A stretch of DNA of 64,000 nucleotides, from the NCBI RefSeq assembly GCF_018070075.1, contig NZ_JAGPXE010000002.1, forward strand, positions 682,001 to 746,000. Reading direction: 5' to 3'. The position numbers and the translations under genes are program-made. This DNA comes from Saccharopolyspora endophytica. Lineage in GTDB: Bacteria > Actinomycetota > Actinomycetes > Mycobacteriales > Pseudonocardiaceae. A model generated the notes under the pieces. The model saw only the letters and a list, made by a program, of their open reading frames with translations, was not told the origin of the DNA and searched no databases. Numbering within the stretch: the first letter of the stretch is position 1; each line of letters begins with the position of its first letter. Of this stretch, positions 43,845 to 54,439 are shown piece by piece.

Positions 43845-44717
43845 GTGGACCTCCTGCGTCATCTCCGGTTCTTCGTCGCGGTCGCCGAGGAAGGCCACTT
43901 CGGGCACGCCGCCGACCGCCTCGGCATGACCCAGCCGCCGCTGTCCCAAGGAGTGCAGCGGCTGGAGAACCGGCTCGGCGTCACCCTGCTGACCAGGGGG
44001 TCCCGGGGCGTGCGGCTGACCACCGCCGGCGCCGACCTGCTGCCGCGGGCGCGGACGCTGCTCGCCGGGGCCGACGAGTTCGCCGAAGCGGCCCGCAGGC
44101 AGCGGGAGAACAGGGGAGCGGTGCGCATCGGCGTCATCGCCGCCCTCGGAGATCGCCAGGTCGCCGGTCTGGTCGCCGCCCTGCGCGAGGCGGCACCGGA
44201 GCCGTCGGCGCGCACCGTCATCGTCAGCACCGCCCCGACCATCGACCTGGTCGACGCCGTGGCCGGGGGCCGGTTGGACTGCGCGGTCGTGCACCACCCG
44301 GCGCTGCTCGGCGACCTGCAGACCTCCCCGGTGGTCAAGATCCCGCGCCGACTGCTCGTGCCCGCCGACCACCCGGCGGCCAAGAAGTCCTCGATCCGCG
44401 CGCTGCGCGGGCTGGTCTGCGCCACCGCGCCGCGCGCCCACGGCACCGCGGCCTTCGACCTGCTCGTGGACACCCTCCGGGAACGCGGTCTCGACCCCGA
44501 GTTCCTGCCGGCGCCCGGTGATCGCGACGCGCTCAGCGCCGTCGCCGCCGGGCGCGCGTTCGCGCTCAGCACCGACCCCGAGGTGCGCGCACCCGGCGTG
44601 GCCGTCGTCGCCGCAGGTGACGAGCTCGCGTTGCGGGTCCGGGTGGTCTGGCCCGACCCGGCCCCGCAGCCCGACGTGTGCGAGGCGCTCGAAGCCGCGC
44701 TCCGGGATCTGGCGTGA
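43845..44717 (+). CDS. LysR-family transcriptional regulator
   Basis: A 290-residue LysR-type regulator. The winged helix-turn-helix is FFVAVAEEGHFGHAADRLGMTQPPLSQGVQRLE in overlapping blocks, with the sensor domain from about residue 90. It starts at GTG 43845, close behind the preceding terminator. Its stop overlaps the GTG of the serine hydrolase gene (GTGA), so the regulator and enzyme are co-translated rather than divergent as in ampR-ampC. It may control that hydrolase or its own operon. Confidence 0.87.
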   Translation: MDLLRHLRFFVAVAEEGHFGHAADRLGMTQPPLSQGVQRLENRLGVTLLTRGSRGVRLTTAGADLLPRARTLLAGADEFAEAARRQRENRGAVRIGVIAALGDRQVAGLVAALREAAPEPSARTVIVSTAPTIDLVDAVAGGRLDCAVVHHPALLGDLQTSPVVKIPRRLLVPADHPAAKKSSIRALRGLVCATAPRAHGTAAFDLLVDTLRERGLDPEFLPAPGDRDALSAVAAGRAFALSTDPEVRAPGVAVVAAGDELALRVRVVWPDPAPQPDVCEALEAALRDLA

Positions 44718-45607
44718 ACGCCGAGCAGCGCATCCGGGACGTGCTCGCCGACGCGGGCGCGCAGGGCTGGGTGCACGCGGTCCGGCTCGGCGGAGGTGGT
44801 CACGAACTCGGCTTCGGCGCCGACGAGCTCGTGGTCACCGCCTCGGTCTACAAGCTCCCGCTGCTGGTCGCGCTGGCCCGCGCCTTCGACGCGGGAACCC
44901 TCGACCCGCGCGAGGCCATCCGGCTCGACCCCGGTTCCTGCACGCCCGGCCCCACCGGCGTGTCGACCTTCCAGGACCCGGTGCGGATGTCCTGGCGCGA
45001 TCTCGCGGCCTCGATGATCGCGGTCTCGGACAACGCCGCCGCGGACGTGATCCTGGGCGCGATCGGCCTCGACGCCCTGGCCGCCGCGCTGGACGACCTC
45101 GGCCTGGAGCGCACCCGCGTCGTCGGCGGCACCGCCGACGCGCACGCCGCGCTGGCCCGCGAGATGGGTACCACCAGCGCCTCCGAGGCGTTCGCCCTGC
45201 TGGCCGACAACGACGAGGCGCGCACCCTCCGCGCCTACGACCCGTCCTACGCCAGCGCCACCACGCCGCGCGAGATGACCCGGCTGATGGAGTTGATCTG
45301 GGCCGACGAGGTCGCTTCGCCGCAGCAGTGCGCGTTCGTCCGCAGGCTGCTCGGGCAGCAGGCGTGGATGCACCGGGTCCGGGCCGGTTTCCCGTTCCAG
45401 GGGGTTCGGGTCTCGGGGAAGACGGGCACGATCGGTGCCGTCCGCAACGAGGTGTCGGTGGTGGAGTTCGACGGCGAGGCGCCGGTGGCGGTGGCGGTCT
45501 TCACCCTCGCGGCGCGCGCGGACCCGTCGCTGCCGAGGGTGGACGCCGCGATCGCCGAGTGCGCTCGGATCGCGGTGACGGACCTGCGCTCCGGCCGCCT
45601 CCGGTGA
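44714..45607 (+). CDS. Class A beta-lactamase-fold serine hydrolase without export signal
   Basis: A 297-residue penicillin-recognising enzyme fold. The SxxK motif is SVYK (Ser44, Lys47), SDN is at residues 105-107, and the third motif is KTGTIG. No signal peptide, Tat motif or lipobox is present, which is unusual for a beta-lactamase; a cytoplasmic esterase, amidase or sensor-like role is possible. It is translated with the upstream LysR regulator. An inverted repeat at 45611-45651 follows its stop. Confidence 0.85.
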   Translation: MNAEQRIRDVLADAGAQGWVHAVRLGGGGHELGFGADELVVTASVYKLPLLVALARAFDAGTLDPREAIRLDPGSCTPGPTGVSTFQDPVRMSWRDLAASMIAVSDNAAADVILGAIGLDALAAALDDLGLERTRVVGGTADAHAALAREMGTTSASEAFALLADNDEARTLRAYDPSYASATTPREMTRLMELIWADEVASPQQCAFVRRLLGQQAWMHRVRAGFPFQGVRVSGKTGTIGAVRNEVSVVEFDGEAPVAVAVFTLAARADPSLPRVDAAIAECARIAVTDLRSGRLR

Positions 45608-45610
45608 CCC

Positions 45611-45651
45611 GGATTTCAGTGGAGATCCGTGCCCGATTTCCACTGAAATCC
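45611..45651. terminator. Inverted repeat after the serine hydrolase gene
   Basis: GGATTTCAGTGGA (45611-45623) and TCCACTGAAATCC (45639-45651) form perfect 13-base arms with a 15-base loop. The arm sequence is the same as in the tandem repeats at 60427-60490, so it belongs to a dispersed family as well as being a likely terminator. Confidence 0.6.
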
Positions 45652-45887
45652 GTCCCACCTGGCCGGTGTGGCTGTGGAGGTCCCCTTCGTCCGGTCGAGT
45701 CGGACCTGCTCTGAGCAGCCATCCGGACGGGGGCGTCGGAAGAATTTTTCGGGTGTTCTCCCGGCTTCGGCGGCGGTTCGCGCTGGGGCGATATCGAAGC
45801 GCTATCGGGAGCCGTTCGAGTTCTTATTGGCGCTATCAGCGGTCGACTGATTCATTGGGTGCATCAGCACTACTGGAGGGAAATCAG

Positions 45888-46793
45888 TTGCAGCACAATG
45901 ACATCCGCGTGGGTCGCCGAGCGGTTCTAGCGGCGTTGCTGGCCGCGCCTGTGGCCGCGTGCGCGCCGAGCACGCCGTCCGCCACCCCGGCCGCACCGGC
46001 TCCTCGGCCCGACCCGGTGTGGGCCGAGCTGGAACGTCGTTACGACGCGCGCCTGGGGTTGTTCGCGCGCAACGTCGCCACCGGCCGGACCGTGGCCCAC
46101 CGCGCCGACGAGCGCGTCGCGCTGTGCTCGACCTTCAAGGTCTACGCGTCGGCGGCGCTGCTGCGCGCCCACGGGCTCGCCGGCGGCTACTTCGACCGCG
46201 TCATCCGCTACGACGCCGGTCAGCTCGTGGCGAACTCGCCGATCACCGAGACCCGGGTGGACACGGGCATGACCGTCGGGGAGCTGTGCGCGGCCGCGGT
46301 GCAGCACTCCGACAACACCGCCGCCAACCTGATGCTGCGCGAACTCGGTGGCCCGCAGGCCATCACGGAGTTCGCCCGCGGCATCGGCGACCCGATGACC
46401 CGCCTGGACCGCTGGGAGATCGAGCTCAACACCGCCATCCCCGGTGACGAGCGCGACACCTCCACGCCCAGGGCGCTGGGCGACGGCCTGCAACGCCTGC
46501 TGCTCGGCGACGCGCTCGGCCCGGCCGAACGCGACCGGCTCACCGGCTGGATGCTCGGCAGCGCCACCGGCGCCGCCCGGATCCGCGCCGGGGTTCCGAG
46601 CAGCTGGCGCACGGCGGACAAGACCGGCGGCGGCATCGCCTACGGAGTGGCCAACGACATCGCCGTGACCTGGACCGACACCGGAACGCCGATCGTCATC
46701 TCGCTGCTCACCGGACGTCCCCGCGAGCACGACACCGCGAACAGCGCGCTGCTGGCCGACGCCGCCCGCCTGGTGGCCGAGCGGCTGGTCTGA
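45888..46793 (+). CDS. Class A beta-lactamase, Tat/lipoprotein type
   Basis: A 301-residue class A beta-lactamase. The start is TTG 45888 because GGAGGG lies 7 bases upstream; GTG 45909 is the alternative. The N-terminus VGRRAVLAALLAAPVAAC has a twin-arginine signal and a lipobox with Cys25. Catalytic motifs are STFK (Ser81, Lys84), SDN (141-143), the omega-loop RWEIELN with Glu177, and KTGGG. It should hydrolyse beta-lactams outside the membrane. The gene ends in a terminator at 46809-46841. Confidence 0.92.
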   Translation: MQHNDIRVGRRAVLAALLAAPVAACAPSTPSATPAAPAPRPDPVWAELERRYDARLGLFARNVATGRTVAHRADERVALCSTFKVYASAALLRAHGLAGGYFDRVIRYDAGQLVANSPITETRVDTGMTVGELCAAAVQHSDNTAANLMLRELGGPQAITEFARGIGDPMTRLDRWEIELNTAIPGDERDTSTPRALGDGLQRLLLGDALGPAERDRLTGWMLGSATGAARIRAGVPSSWRTADKTGGGIAYGVANDIAVTWTDTGTPIVISLLTGRPREHDTANSALLADAARLVAERLV

Positions 46794-46808
46794 CCGGCGA
46801 GCACGCAT

Positions 46809-46841
46809 CGGGAGCGCTCCGCCCGCGGCGGAACGCTCCCG
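46809..46841 (+). terminator. Terminator after the beta-lactamase gene
   Basis: A 15-base stem (CGGGAGCGCTCCGCC with GGCGGAACGCTCCCG, one mismatch) with a 3-base loop, followed by GTTTTC. Confidence 0.8.
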
Positions 46842-46877
46842 GTTTTCGTCCCCCAGAGGGCGAATCGAGGTGGTGGT

Positions 46878-47078
46878 CTATCTGTCGAAGCGGCCCGTTT
46901 TGATCGCTCTGACGAAATAGCGCCACTGAGCGGAATTGGCGGTTAAGAGTCCCCCGGCGCGGTCCTTGGTGTCGCGCACGGCGGCCCCGCCGATGACGCG
47001 GCCGACCTCGACGCAATTGGTCTCCTGGCTGCTTCGGCTGGACTTGCGCCAACCGACCGGCGACTGCAGCAACGTCAC
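46878..47078 (-). CDS. DUF397 protein
   Basis: A 66-residue DUF397-family protein. WRKSSRSSQETNCVEVG and AVRDTKDRAGG are the family motifs, and the tail SAQWRYFVRAIKTG is typical. It starts with GTG 47078, overlapping the stop of the XRE regulator (GTGA). DUF397 proteins form developmental or antibiotic-related pairs with DUF5753 XRE regulators in actinobacteria and probably act as their partner or antagonist. Confidence 0.88.
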   Translation of the reverse strand: MTLLQSPVGWRKSSRSSQETNCVEVGRVIGGAAVRDTKDRAGGLLTANSAQWRYFVRAIKTGRFDR

Positions 47079-47932
47079 GGTGTTGTCTCCTCTCGGTGGA
47101 TGATCTCGTCGACGAGGCGAACCGAGTCGTCGCTGCTCATCGCGAATTGCCCCAGGTCCTTTCCGGCCTTGACGAAAGCCGTCACGTCGCCGGGATCGCG
47201 CAGGAACGCGCTGGACCTGTGGTGTTCGAGGTGCACGACGGGAGAGGCCTTGGCGAACTCGAGGAGCACGAAGGGTCCGGCGTGCGCGGGGGTCCATCCC
47301 GCGGACAGCGGGATGATCCGGATGTCGATGTTGTCGCGGGCGCTCATGTCGCGGACGTGCCGCAGCTGGTCGATCAGCACGGCCCGGCCGCCGATGGGCT
47401 GGTGCAGCACCGATTCGAGCAGGAACGCCGTGTACCGCACGGGTTCTTGGTGGCGGGTGATGACCTCGCGCCGGCCGAGCCGGACCGCCACGCGGGTGGA
47501 GACCTCGTGCTCCGGGATGCCGGTGCCCATGATCGCGCGCGCGTAGTCGGTGGTCTGCAGCAGACCGGGGATGAGGATCGGGGAGACGTCGGTGATCGCC
47601 GTGGCGATCCGCTCGAACTCCAGCAGCGCGGTGAGCTGATCGGCCTCACCGACTGATCCGACCGACACCGAGTTGGGCGGTTCGGCCTGCGCCTCGCGGG
47701 TGAGCCGCAGCAGCCGATCGCGAGCCGGGCTCGACAGGCCCAGCACCGCGCACACGGCGGACACGGATTCGGTCGACGGCACTCGTTCACCGCGCTCCCA
47801 GCGGACCACGACGGAGTGCGAAACGTCGAGACGTCCTGCTAATTGGCGCAGCCCGAGACCGGAACGCGACCTCGCGTCCCGGATTTCCGCACCGAGAACG
47901 TATGCCCGCGGCGCCGGAGTGGTCTCGCTCAT
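47075..47932 (-). CDS. XRE-family regulator with DUF5753 domain
   Basis: A 285-residue DNA-binding protein. The N-terminal helix-turn-helix is LGLRQLAGRLDVSHSVVVRWERGERVPS; from about residue 100 a DUF5753 domain follows (IATAITDVSPILIPGLLQTTDYARAI in blocks). It is coupled to the DUF397 gene by a four-base overlap. Such pairs, many per genome, tune development and secondary metabolism; the target here is unknown. Confidence 0.9.
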   Translation of the reverse strand: MSETTPAPRAYVLGAEIRDARSRSGLGLRQLAGRLDVSHSVVVRWERGERVPSTESVSAVCAVLGLSSPARDRLLRLTREAQAEPPNSVSVGSVGEADQLTALLEFERIATAITDVSPILIPGLLQTTDYARAIMGTGIPEHEVSTRVAVRLGRREVITRHQEPVRYTAFLLESVLHQPIGGRAVLIDQLRHVRDMSARDNIDIRIIPLSAGWTPAHAGPFVLLEFAKASPVVHLEHHRSSAFLRDPGDVTAFVKAGKDLGQFAMSSDDSVRLVDEIIHREETTP

Positions 47933-48186
47933 GCACCACAGCTTATTTCAGGTGCGGAATGGCACGGCACCCTGGGTCGGCGTTCGCGTGACCAGCCGAT
48001 CACGCACAGGCGTGTGCGCTGAATGGCGTCATCCGTTCGGGGAATTGCCGCAGTGGTCCCGAGACCATGAGCATTGGTCTCGTCTTGATCGAGGTCGCTT
48101 CGGAGCCGGGAGGGGTTCCGTCGCGATTTTCGTTCCGCGACGCGGAATCGCCGACCGGAACAGACAAGAGGGGGAAGTGCGCAACG

Positions 48187-48417
48187 ATGTATCCGTTTCA
48201 CTGGGTGCCGGCGGACGGCAGACGGCACGCGAGCCTGGACAAGCGCCCGTGGGGCAACGCCTACCCGAGCGGCATGCTCGTCAGCACCTTGTGCAGCCAG
48301 GAGGTCGTGGCCGACGCCACCAAGGAGGCGTGGTTGTGGCAGACCTGCGGTGACTGCCATTCCGAGGCCCACCGGGTGGCTGAAGCGGTCCGCGAGGTCC
48401 CGCGCATGTCCGTCTAG
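48187..48417 (+). CDS. Small Cys/His-rich protein, putative zinc-binding
   Basis: A 76-residue protein. Cysteine in LVSTLCSQEV and the cluster QTCGDCHSEAHR suggest one zinc site. FHWVPADGRRHASLD and the rest have no known catalytic motif. The ATG at 48187 has GGGGAAG upstream. It lies divergent from the XRE-DUF397 pair. Small zinc-finger-like proteins of this type occur near such regulators in Pseudonocardiales; function unknown. Confidence 0.7.
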   Translation: MYPFHWVPADGRRHASLDKRPWGNAYPSGMLVSTLCSQEVVADATKEAWLWQTCGDCHSEAHRVAEAVREVPRMSV

Positions 48418-48447
48418 CGAAATCTCGTGCAAGGAAACGGTTCTCGG

Positions 48448-49446
48448 TCAGTCGCGCTTGGCTCGGCTCGGTGCCACCCGGGGCGGCTCGTTGGGCTGCT
48501 TCGGGTACACCGGCGGCCAGGGCGCGTCCTGCGCTCCGGCGGCGATGTCCCGGTCGTAGCGTTCCAGCAGCGGCTGGATCGACTGTGGCCGGGTGTCGGC
48601 CCACGGGTCACCGCGCTCGGCGAGCCGGCCGGGCACCGTGGCGATGGTCAGCTGGTCCGGGTCGACGCCCTCCAGCTCGTCCCACGCGATCGGTGTCGAC
48701 ACCTGCCCGCCCACCCGGGGCCGGGCGCACCAAGCGCCGAAAACCGTTTTGTGCGGGGCGTTCTGGTTGAAGTCGACGAAAACCCGCCGGCCCCGCTCCT
48801 CCTTCCACCACTTCGCGGTGATCAGGTCGGGGTGGCGGCGTTCGAGCTCGCGCGCCAGCGCCACGGCCGCGGCCCGGACCCGGTAGCTGTCCCACTCCGG
48901 GCGCAGCGGGACGTAGAGGTGCAGGCCGCGTGAGCCGGAGGTCTTCAGCCGCACGTCGATGCCGTCCTCGCGGAGGAAGTCGCGGGTGAGCGCGGCGGTC
49001 TCGCACACCTCGGCGAAGCCGACTCCGGGCGAGGGGTCGAGATCGATGCGCAGCTCGTCGATGATCTCCGGCTGCCCGGCCTGGTAGGGCCACACGTGGA
49101 AGCCCAGGCAGCCCATGTTGACCGCCCAGACGACGTGCGCCAGGTCGGCGGCCACGAGGGCGTGGCTGGTCGTCCCGTTCGGAGTTTCGACCACCGTCGT
49201 GCGCAGCCACTCCGGCGCCGACGCGGGCACCCGCTTCTGGAAGAACGACTTGCCGCTCGCCCCGTCGGGGTGGCGCTCCATCAGCAGCGGGCGACCGCCC
49301 AGGGTGCTCAGGAGCGGACCGGCGACCGCCCGGTAGTAGTCCACGAGGTCCAGCTTGGTCTCACCGCGGGTCTTGAAGAACACCTTGTCCGGATGCGACA
49401 CCGACACCTCGGTGCCCCCGACGTCCAGCTTCACGGCCTCGCTCAC
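48448..49446 (-). CDS. Stand-alone LigD-type polymerase/primase domain protein
   Basis: A 332-residue primase-polymerase of the LigD PolDom family, involved in end-joining or gap repair. DKVFFKTRGETKLDLVDYY, LLMERHPDGASGKSFFQKR, and the metal-binding RIDLDPSPGV are family motifs; LKTSGSRGLHLYVPL is the nucleotide site. No ligase or phosphoesterase domain is attached. It may act as a repair primase like mycobacterial PrimC proteins. Confidence 0.88.
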   Translation of the reverse strand: MSEAVKLDVGGTEVSVSHPDKVFFKTRGETKLDLVDYYRAVAGPLLSTLGGRPLLMERHPDGASGKSFFQKRVPASAPEWLRTTVVETPNGTTSHALVAADLAHVVWAVNMGCLGFHVWPYQAGQPEIIDELRIDLDPSPGVGFAEVCETAALTRDFLREDGIDVRLKTSGSRGLHLYVPLRPEWDSYRVRAAAVALARELERRHPDLITAKWWKEERGRRVFVDFNQNAPHKTVFGAWCARPRVGGQVSTPIAWDELEGVDPDQLTIATVPGRLAERGDPWADTRPQSIQPLLERYDRDIAAGAQDAPWPPVYPKQPNEPPRVAPSRAKRD

Positions 49447-49569
49447 GGCGACCTCCGGTGCTCGCGCTCCCGGGAGCCAGAGTAGGCGGGGGCTCCGAGG
49501 ACCGCAGCCACATCGGCGCGGACGCCGGGCTCGGGGGAAGTCCCGGCCGGGAACTTCCCCCGCTGCCGA

Positions 49570-50247
49570 TCACCAGCCGCGTTCGCGCCACTCGGCGAGC
49601 TTGGGACGCTCCGCGCCGAGGGTCGAGTCGTCGCCGTGGCCCGGGTAGAACCAGGTGTCGTCCGGCAGTTCGCCGAACACCCGGGTCTCCACGTCGTCGA
49701 CCAGCGACTTGAAGTCCTCCGGCGAGGTGGTGCGGCCCACTCCGCCCGGGAACAGCGAGTCGCCGGTGAACAGGTGCGGGTGGCCCGCCGGGTCCCGGTA
49801 GACCAGGGCGATCGAGCCCGGGGTGTGCCCGCGCAGGTGGATCACCGACAGCTCCGCGTCGCCGACCGCGATGGTGTCGCCATGCTCGACCAGGCGGTCC
49901 GGCGGCACCGGCAGCTCGTCGGCGTCGGCGGGGTGCGCCACGGTGAAGCAGCCGGTCGCGCCGGCCACCGCGCCCAGTGCCTGCCAGTGGTCGCCGTGCT
50001 GGTGGGTGGTGACGATGGTGCGCAGCCGGGGACGCCGCTCGTCGTGACCGAGCAGGTCGCTCAGCCGTTCGGGGTCGTTGGCCGCGTCCACCAGCAACGC
50101 GTCCCCGGTGCTCTTGCACACCAGCAGGTAGGCGTTGTTGTCCATCGGGCCGACCGAGATCTTGGTGATGGTCAGCGCGTCCAGGTCCCGGCGCGCGGCC
50201 GCGCCGCCGGGCTCCACGTGTCCGGTGTACTCAGCTTGAAGCTCCAC
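49570..50247 (-). CDS. MBL-fold metallo-hydrolase (glyoxalase II-like)
   Basis: A 225-residue metallo-beta-lactamase-fold hydrolase. The zinc motif is TTHQHGDHWQALG, with further ligands in LRGHTPGS, FTGDSLF and YPGHGDDSTLG. The family hydrolyses thioesters such as S-lactoyl thiols. The same gene neighbours uvrA in mycobacteria (Rv1637c). It lies 48 bases downstream of the DinB-like gene on the same strand. Confidence 0.87.
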   Translation of the reverse strand: MELQAEYTGHVEPGGAAARRDLDALTITKISVGPMDNNAYLLVCKSTGDALLVDAANDPERLSDLLGHDERRPRLRTIVTTHQHGDHWQALGAVAGATGCFTVAHPADADELPVPPDRLVEHGDTIAVGDAELSVIHLRGHTPGSIALVYRDPAGHPHLFTGDSLFPGGVGRTTSPEDFKSLVDDVETRVFGELPDDTWFYPGHGDDSTLGAERPKLAEWRERGW

Positions 50248-50295
50248 GCCCGTGAGCCTATCGCCCGCGCCCCGGCATCGGCCGCAAGATCGGGC

Positions 50296-51057
50296 TCACA
50301 GCCACTCGGGCAGTTCGGGCGCGTCGCCGCGCAGCTCACCGGGGCCCGTGCGGCCGAGCAGCCAGCCCAGCATCGGACCCGGTTCGCCGGAGACGGCCGC
50401 CGGTCGCGACGTGGTGCCGCGCAGGTCCCAGCCGCGGCGGTGGTCGCCGAAGTCGACCTCCAGCGTCAGCGCGGGCACGTCCGGTCGCCCGCCGAAGAAC
50501 TGGACCACGTCCTCCAGCACCATCTCGGCATCGCCGGTGGGGATGTCGGTGAAGTCGACGTCGTGGTCGAGGTCGACCAGGTGGACCCAGACCTCCAGCA
50601 GCCGCAGCCGCAGCACGTGCACCGCGGGGATGACGTCGCCGCCCGAGAGGGAGACCTCGGCCGTCCAGTCGGAGTCGGGCATGCTCCCCGCCGCCACGGC
50701 GAACCGGTCGCTGGAGGCGATCAGGTCCTCCATCAGCAGCTGGTGGCTGCGCGAGGCGCCTTCCTCGATGGCCGCGTCGCGGTCGTCGCGGCTGGCGTAC
50801 ATCGGGTGCTCGATGCCGGTCCGAGCCCACAGCAGGAGGTTGCAGCAGGCGTCGGCGTTGCGGGCCAGGTGGGTGAGCACGTGCGAGCGGCTCCAGCCCG
50901 GCAGCAGGCTGGGTTGTCGGACCGAGATCTCGTCGAGGCCGGACGCGGAGCGCACCAGGACCTCGGTGGCGTGCCGGACGGCGGCACGCCGGTTCGCGAC
51001 CTCGTCTGCCAGACCGGCAGCGGACCATCGGCCGGTACCGAGAACGATGTCAGCCAT
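50296..51057 (-). CDS. DinB-like, mycothiol-dependent maleylpyruvate isomerase-family protein
   Basis: A 253-residue protein. LLPGWSRSHVLTHLARNAD is the metal-binding DinB helix, and HVLRLRLLEVWVHLVDLDHD provides the other histidines. The C-terminal part after residue 165 is the family's SCP2-like extension. Members are mycothiol-dependent isomerases or transferases. It is encoded divergently from uvrA with the MBL gene behind it. The ATG is at 51057. Confidence 0.83.
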   Translation of the reverse strand: MADIVLGTGRWSAAGLADEVANRRAAVRHATEVLVRSASGLDEISVRQPSLLPGWSRSHVLTHLARNADACCNLLLWARTGIEHPMYASRDDRDAAIEEGASRSHQLLMEDLIASSDRFAVAAGSMPDSDWTAEVSLSGGDVIPAVHVLRLRLLEVWVHLVDLDHDVDFTDIPTGDAEMVLEDVVQFFGGRPDVPALTLEVDFGDHRRGWDLRGTTSRPAAVSGEPGPMLGWLLGRTGPGELRGDAPELPEWL

Positions 51058-51406
51058 GGCTCTACCTCACGTGGGGGAGAGGGGAGTCGAATTTGCGGAG
51101 AACGTGAAGACTCGAGCGTAAAGGCGCAGGACACATCGGGGACAGTGCCCAATGCGGGCGACTTTGCGTATCGTCGTGAGGGGGCAGCCACCGCCGGATC
51201 ACGCAACATCTCACACGTTGGGGTGACGACCGGGGAAGGTGCTCGGTACCGGAAGCCGTCGGTCCGAGACTGTCGGTGGCCCCGAATAGCATGGACGTCG
51301 CAACGTCGCGACCCGATGCCGCGCCGGCGGTCCCGCTGCCTGAAGCAGGCGGCCGCTCGCAGTCGGCGCGCTCGCGCAACACCAGAACTTTCTTGAAGGG
51401 ATCACC
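51058..51406. other. Divergent promoter region of uvrA
   Basis: 349 bases without a gene. It contains the PafBC-type promoter at 51270-51292. No GAACNNNNGTTC LexA box was found by eye. Confidence 0.6.
51270..51292 (+). promoter_or_regulatory. PafBC-type (RecA-NDp) DNA-damage promoter of uvrA
   Basis: CTGTCGGTG, 8 bases, then TAGCAT. The known RecA-independent damage motif is TTGTCRGTG-N8-TANNAT, so only the first base differs. The transcript would start near 51300 and have a leader of roughly 105 bases before the GTG at 51407. Confidence 0.7.
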
Positions 51407-54259
<2,853 letters not shown>

Positions 54260-54319
54260 ATGCCAGTCGGGCACCCACCAGGGGCCCGAATTCAGCGTCT
54301 TTGTAACCTTTCCGCCAAC

Positions 54320-54350
54320 GCGCGGGTCGCCACCACATGGCGACCCGCGC
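54320..54350 (+). terminator. Terminator after uvrA
   Basis: GCGCGGGTCGCCA (54320-54332) with TGGCGACCCGCGC (54338-54350), 13-bp perfect stem, 5-base loop. Confidence 0.8.
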
Positions 54351-54371
54351 TTGGACTGCCCGCGGTGAACG

Positions 54372-54403
54372 TCAGCGGGCGCCGCACTCCTGGCGCCCGC
54401 TGA
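54372..54403 (+). terminator. Second hairpin, leader of the symporter gene
   Basis: TCAGCGGGCGCC (54372-54383) with GGCGCCCGCTGA (54392-54403), 12-bp stem, ending 36 bases before the symporter start. It is either a back-up terminator or a leader structure of the symporter message. Confidence 0.5.
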
Positions 54404-54439
54404 TGCGATTCCCGCGCCACAAGCGGAAAGGGAGTGCCC

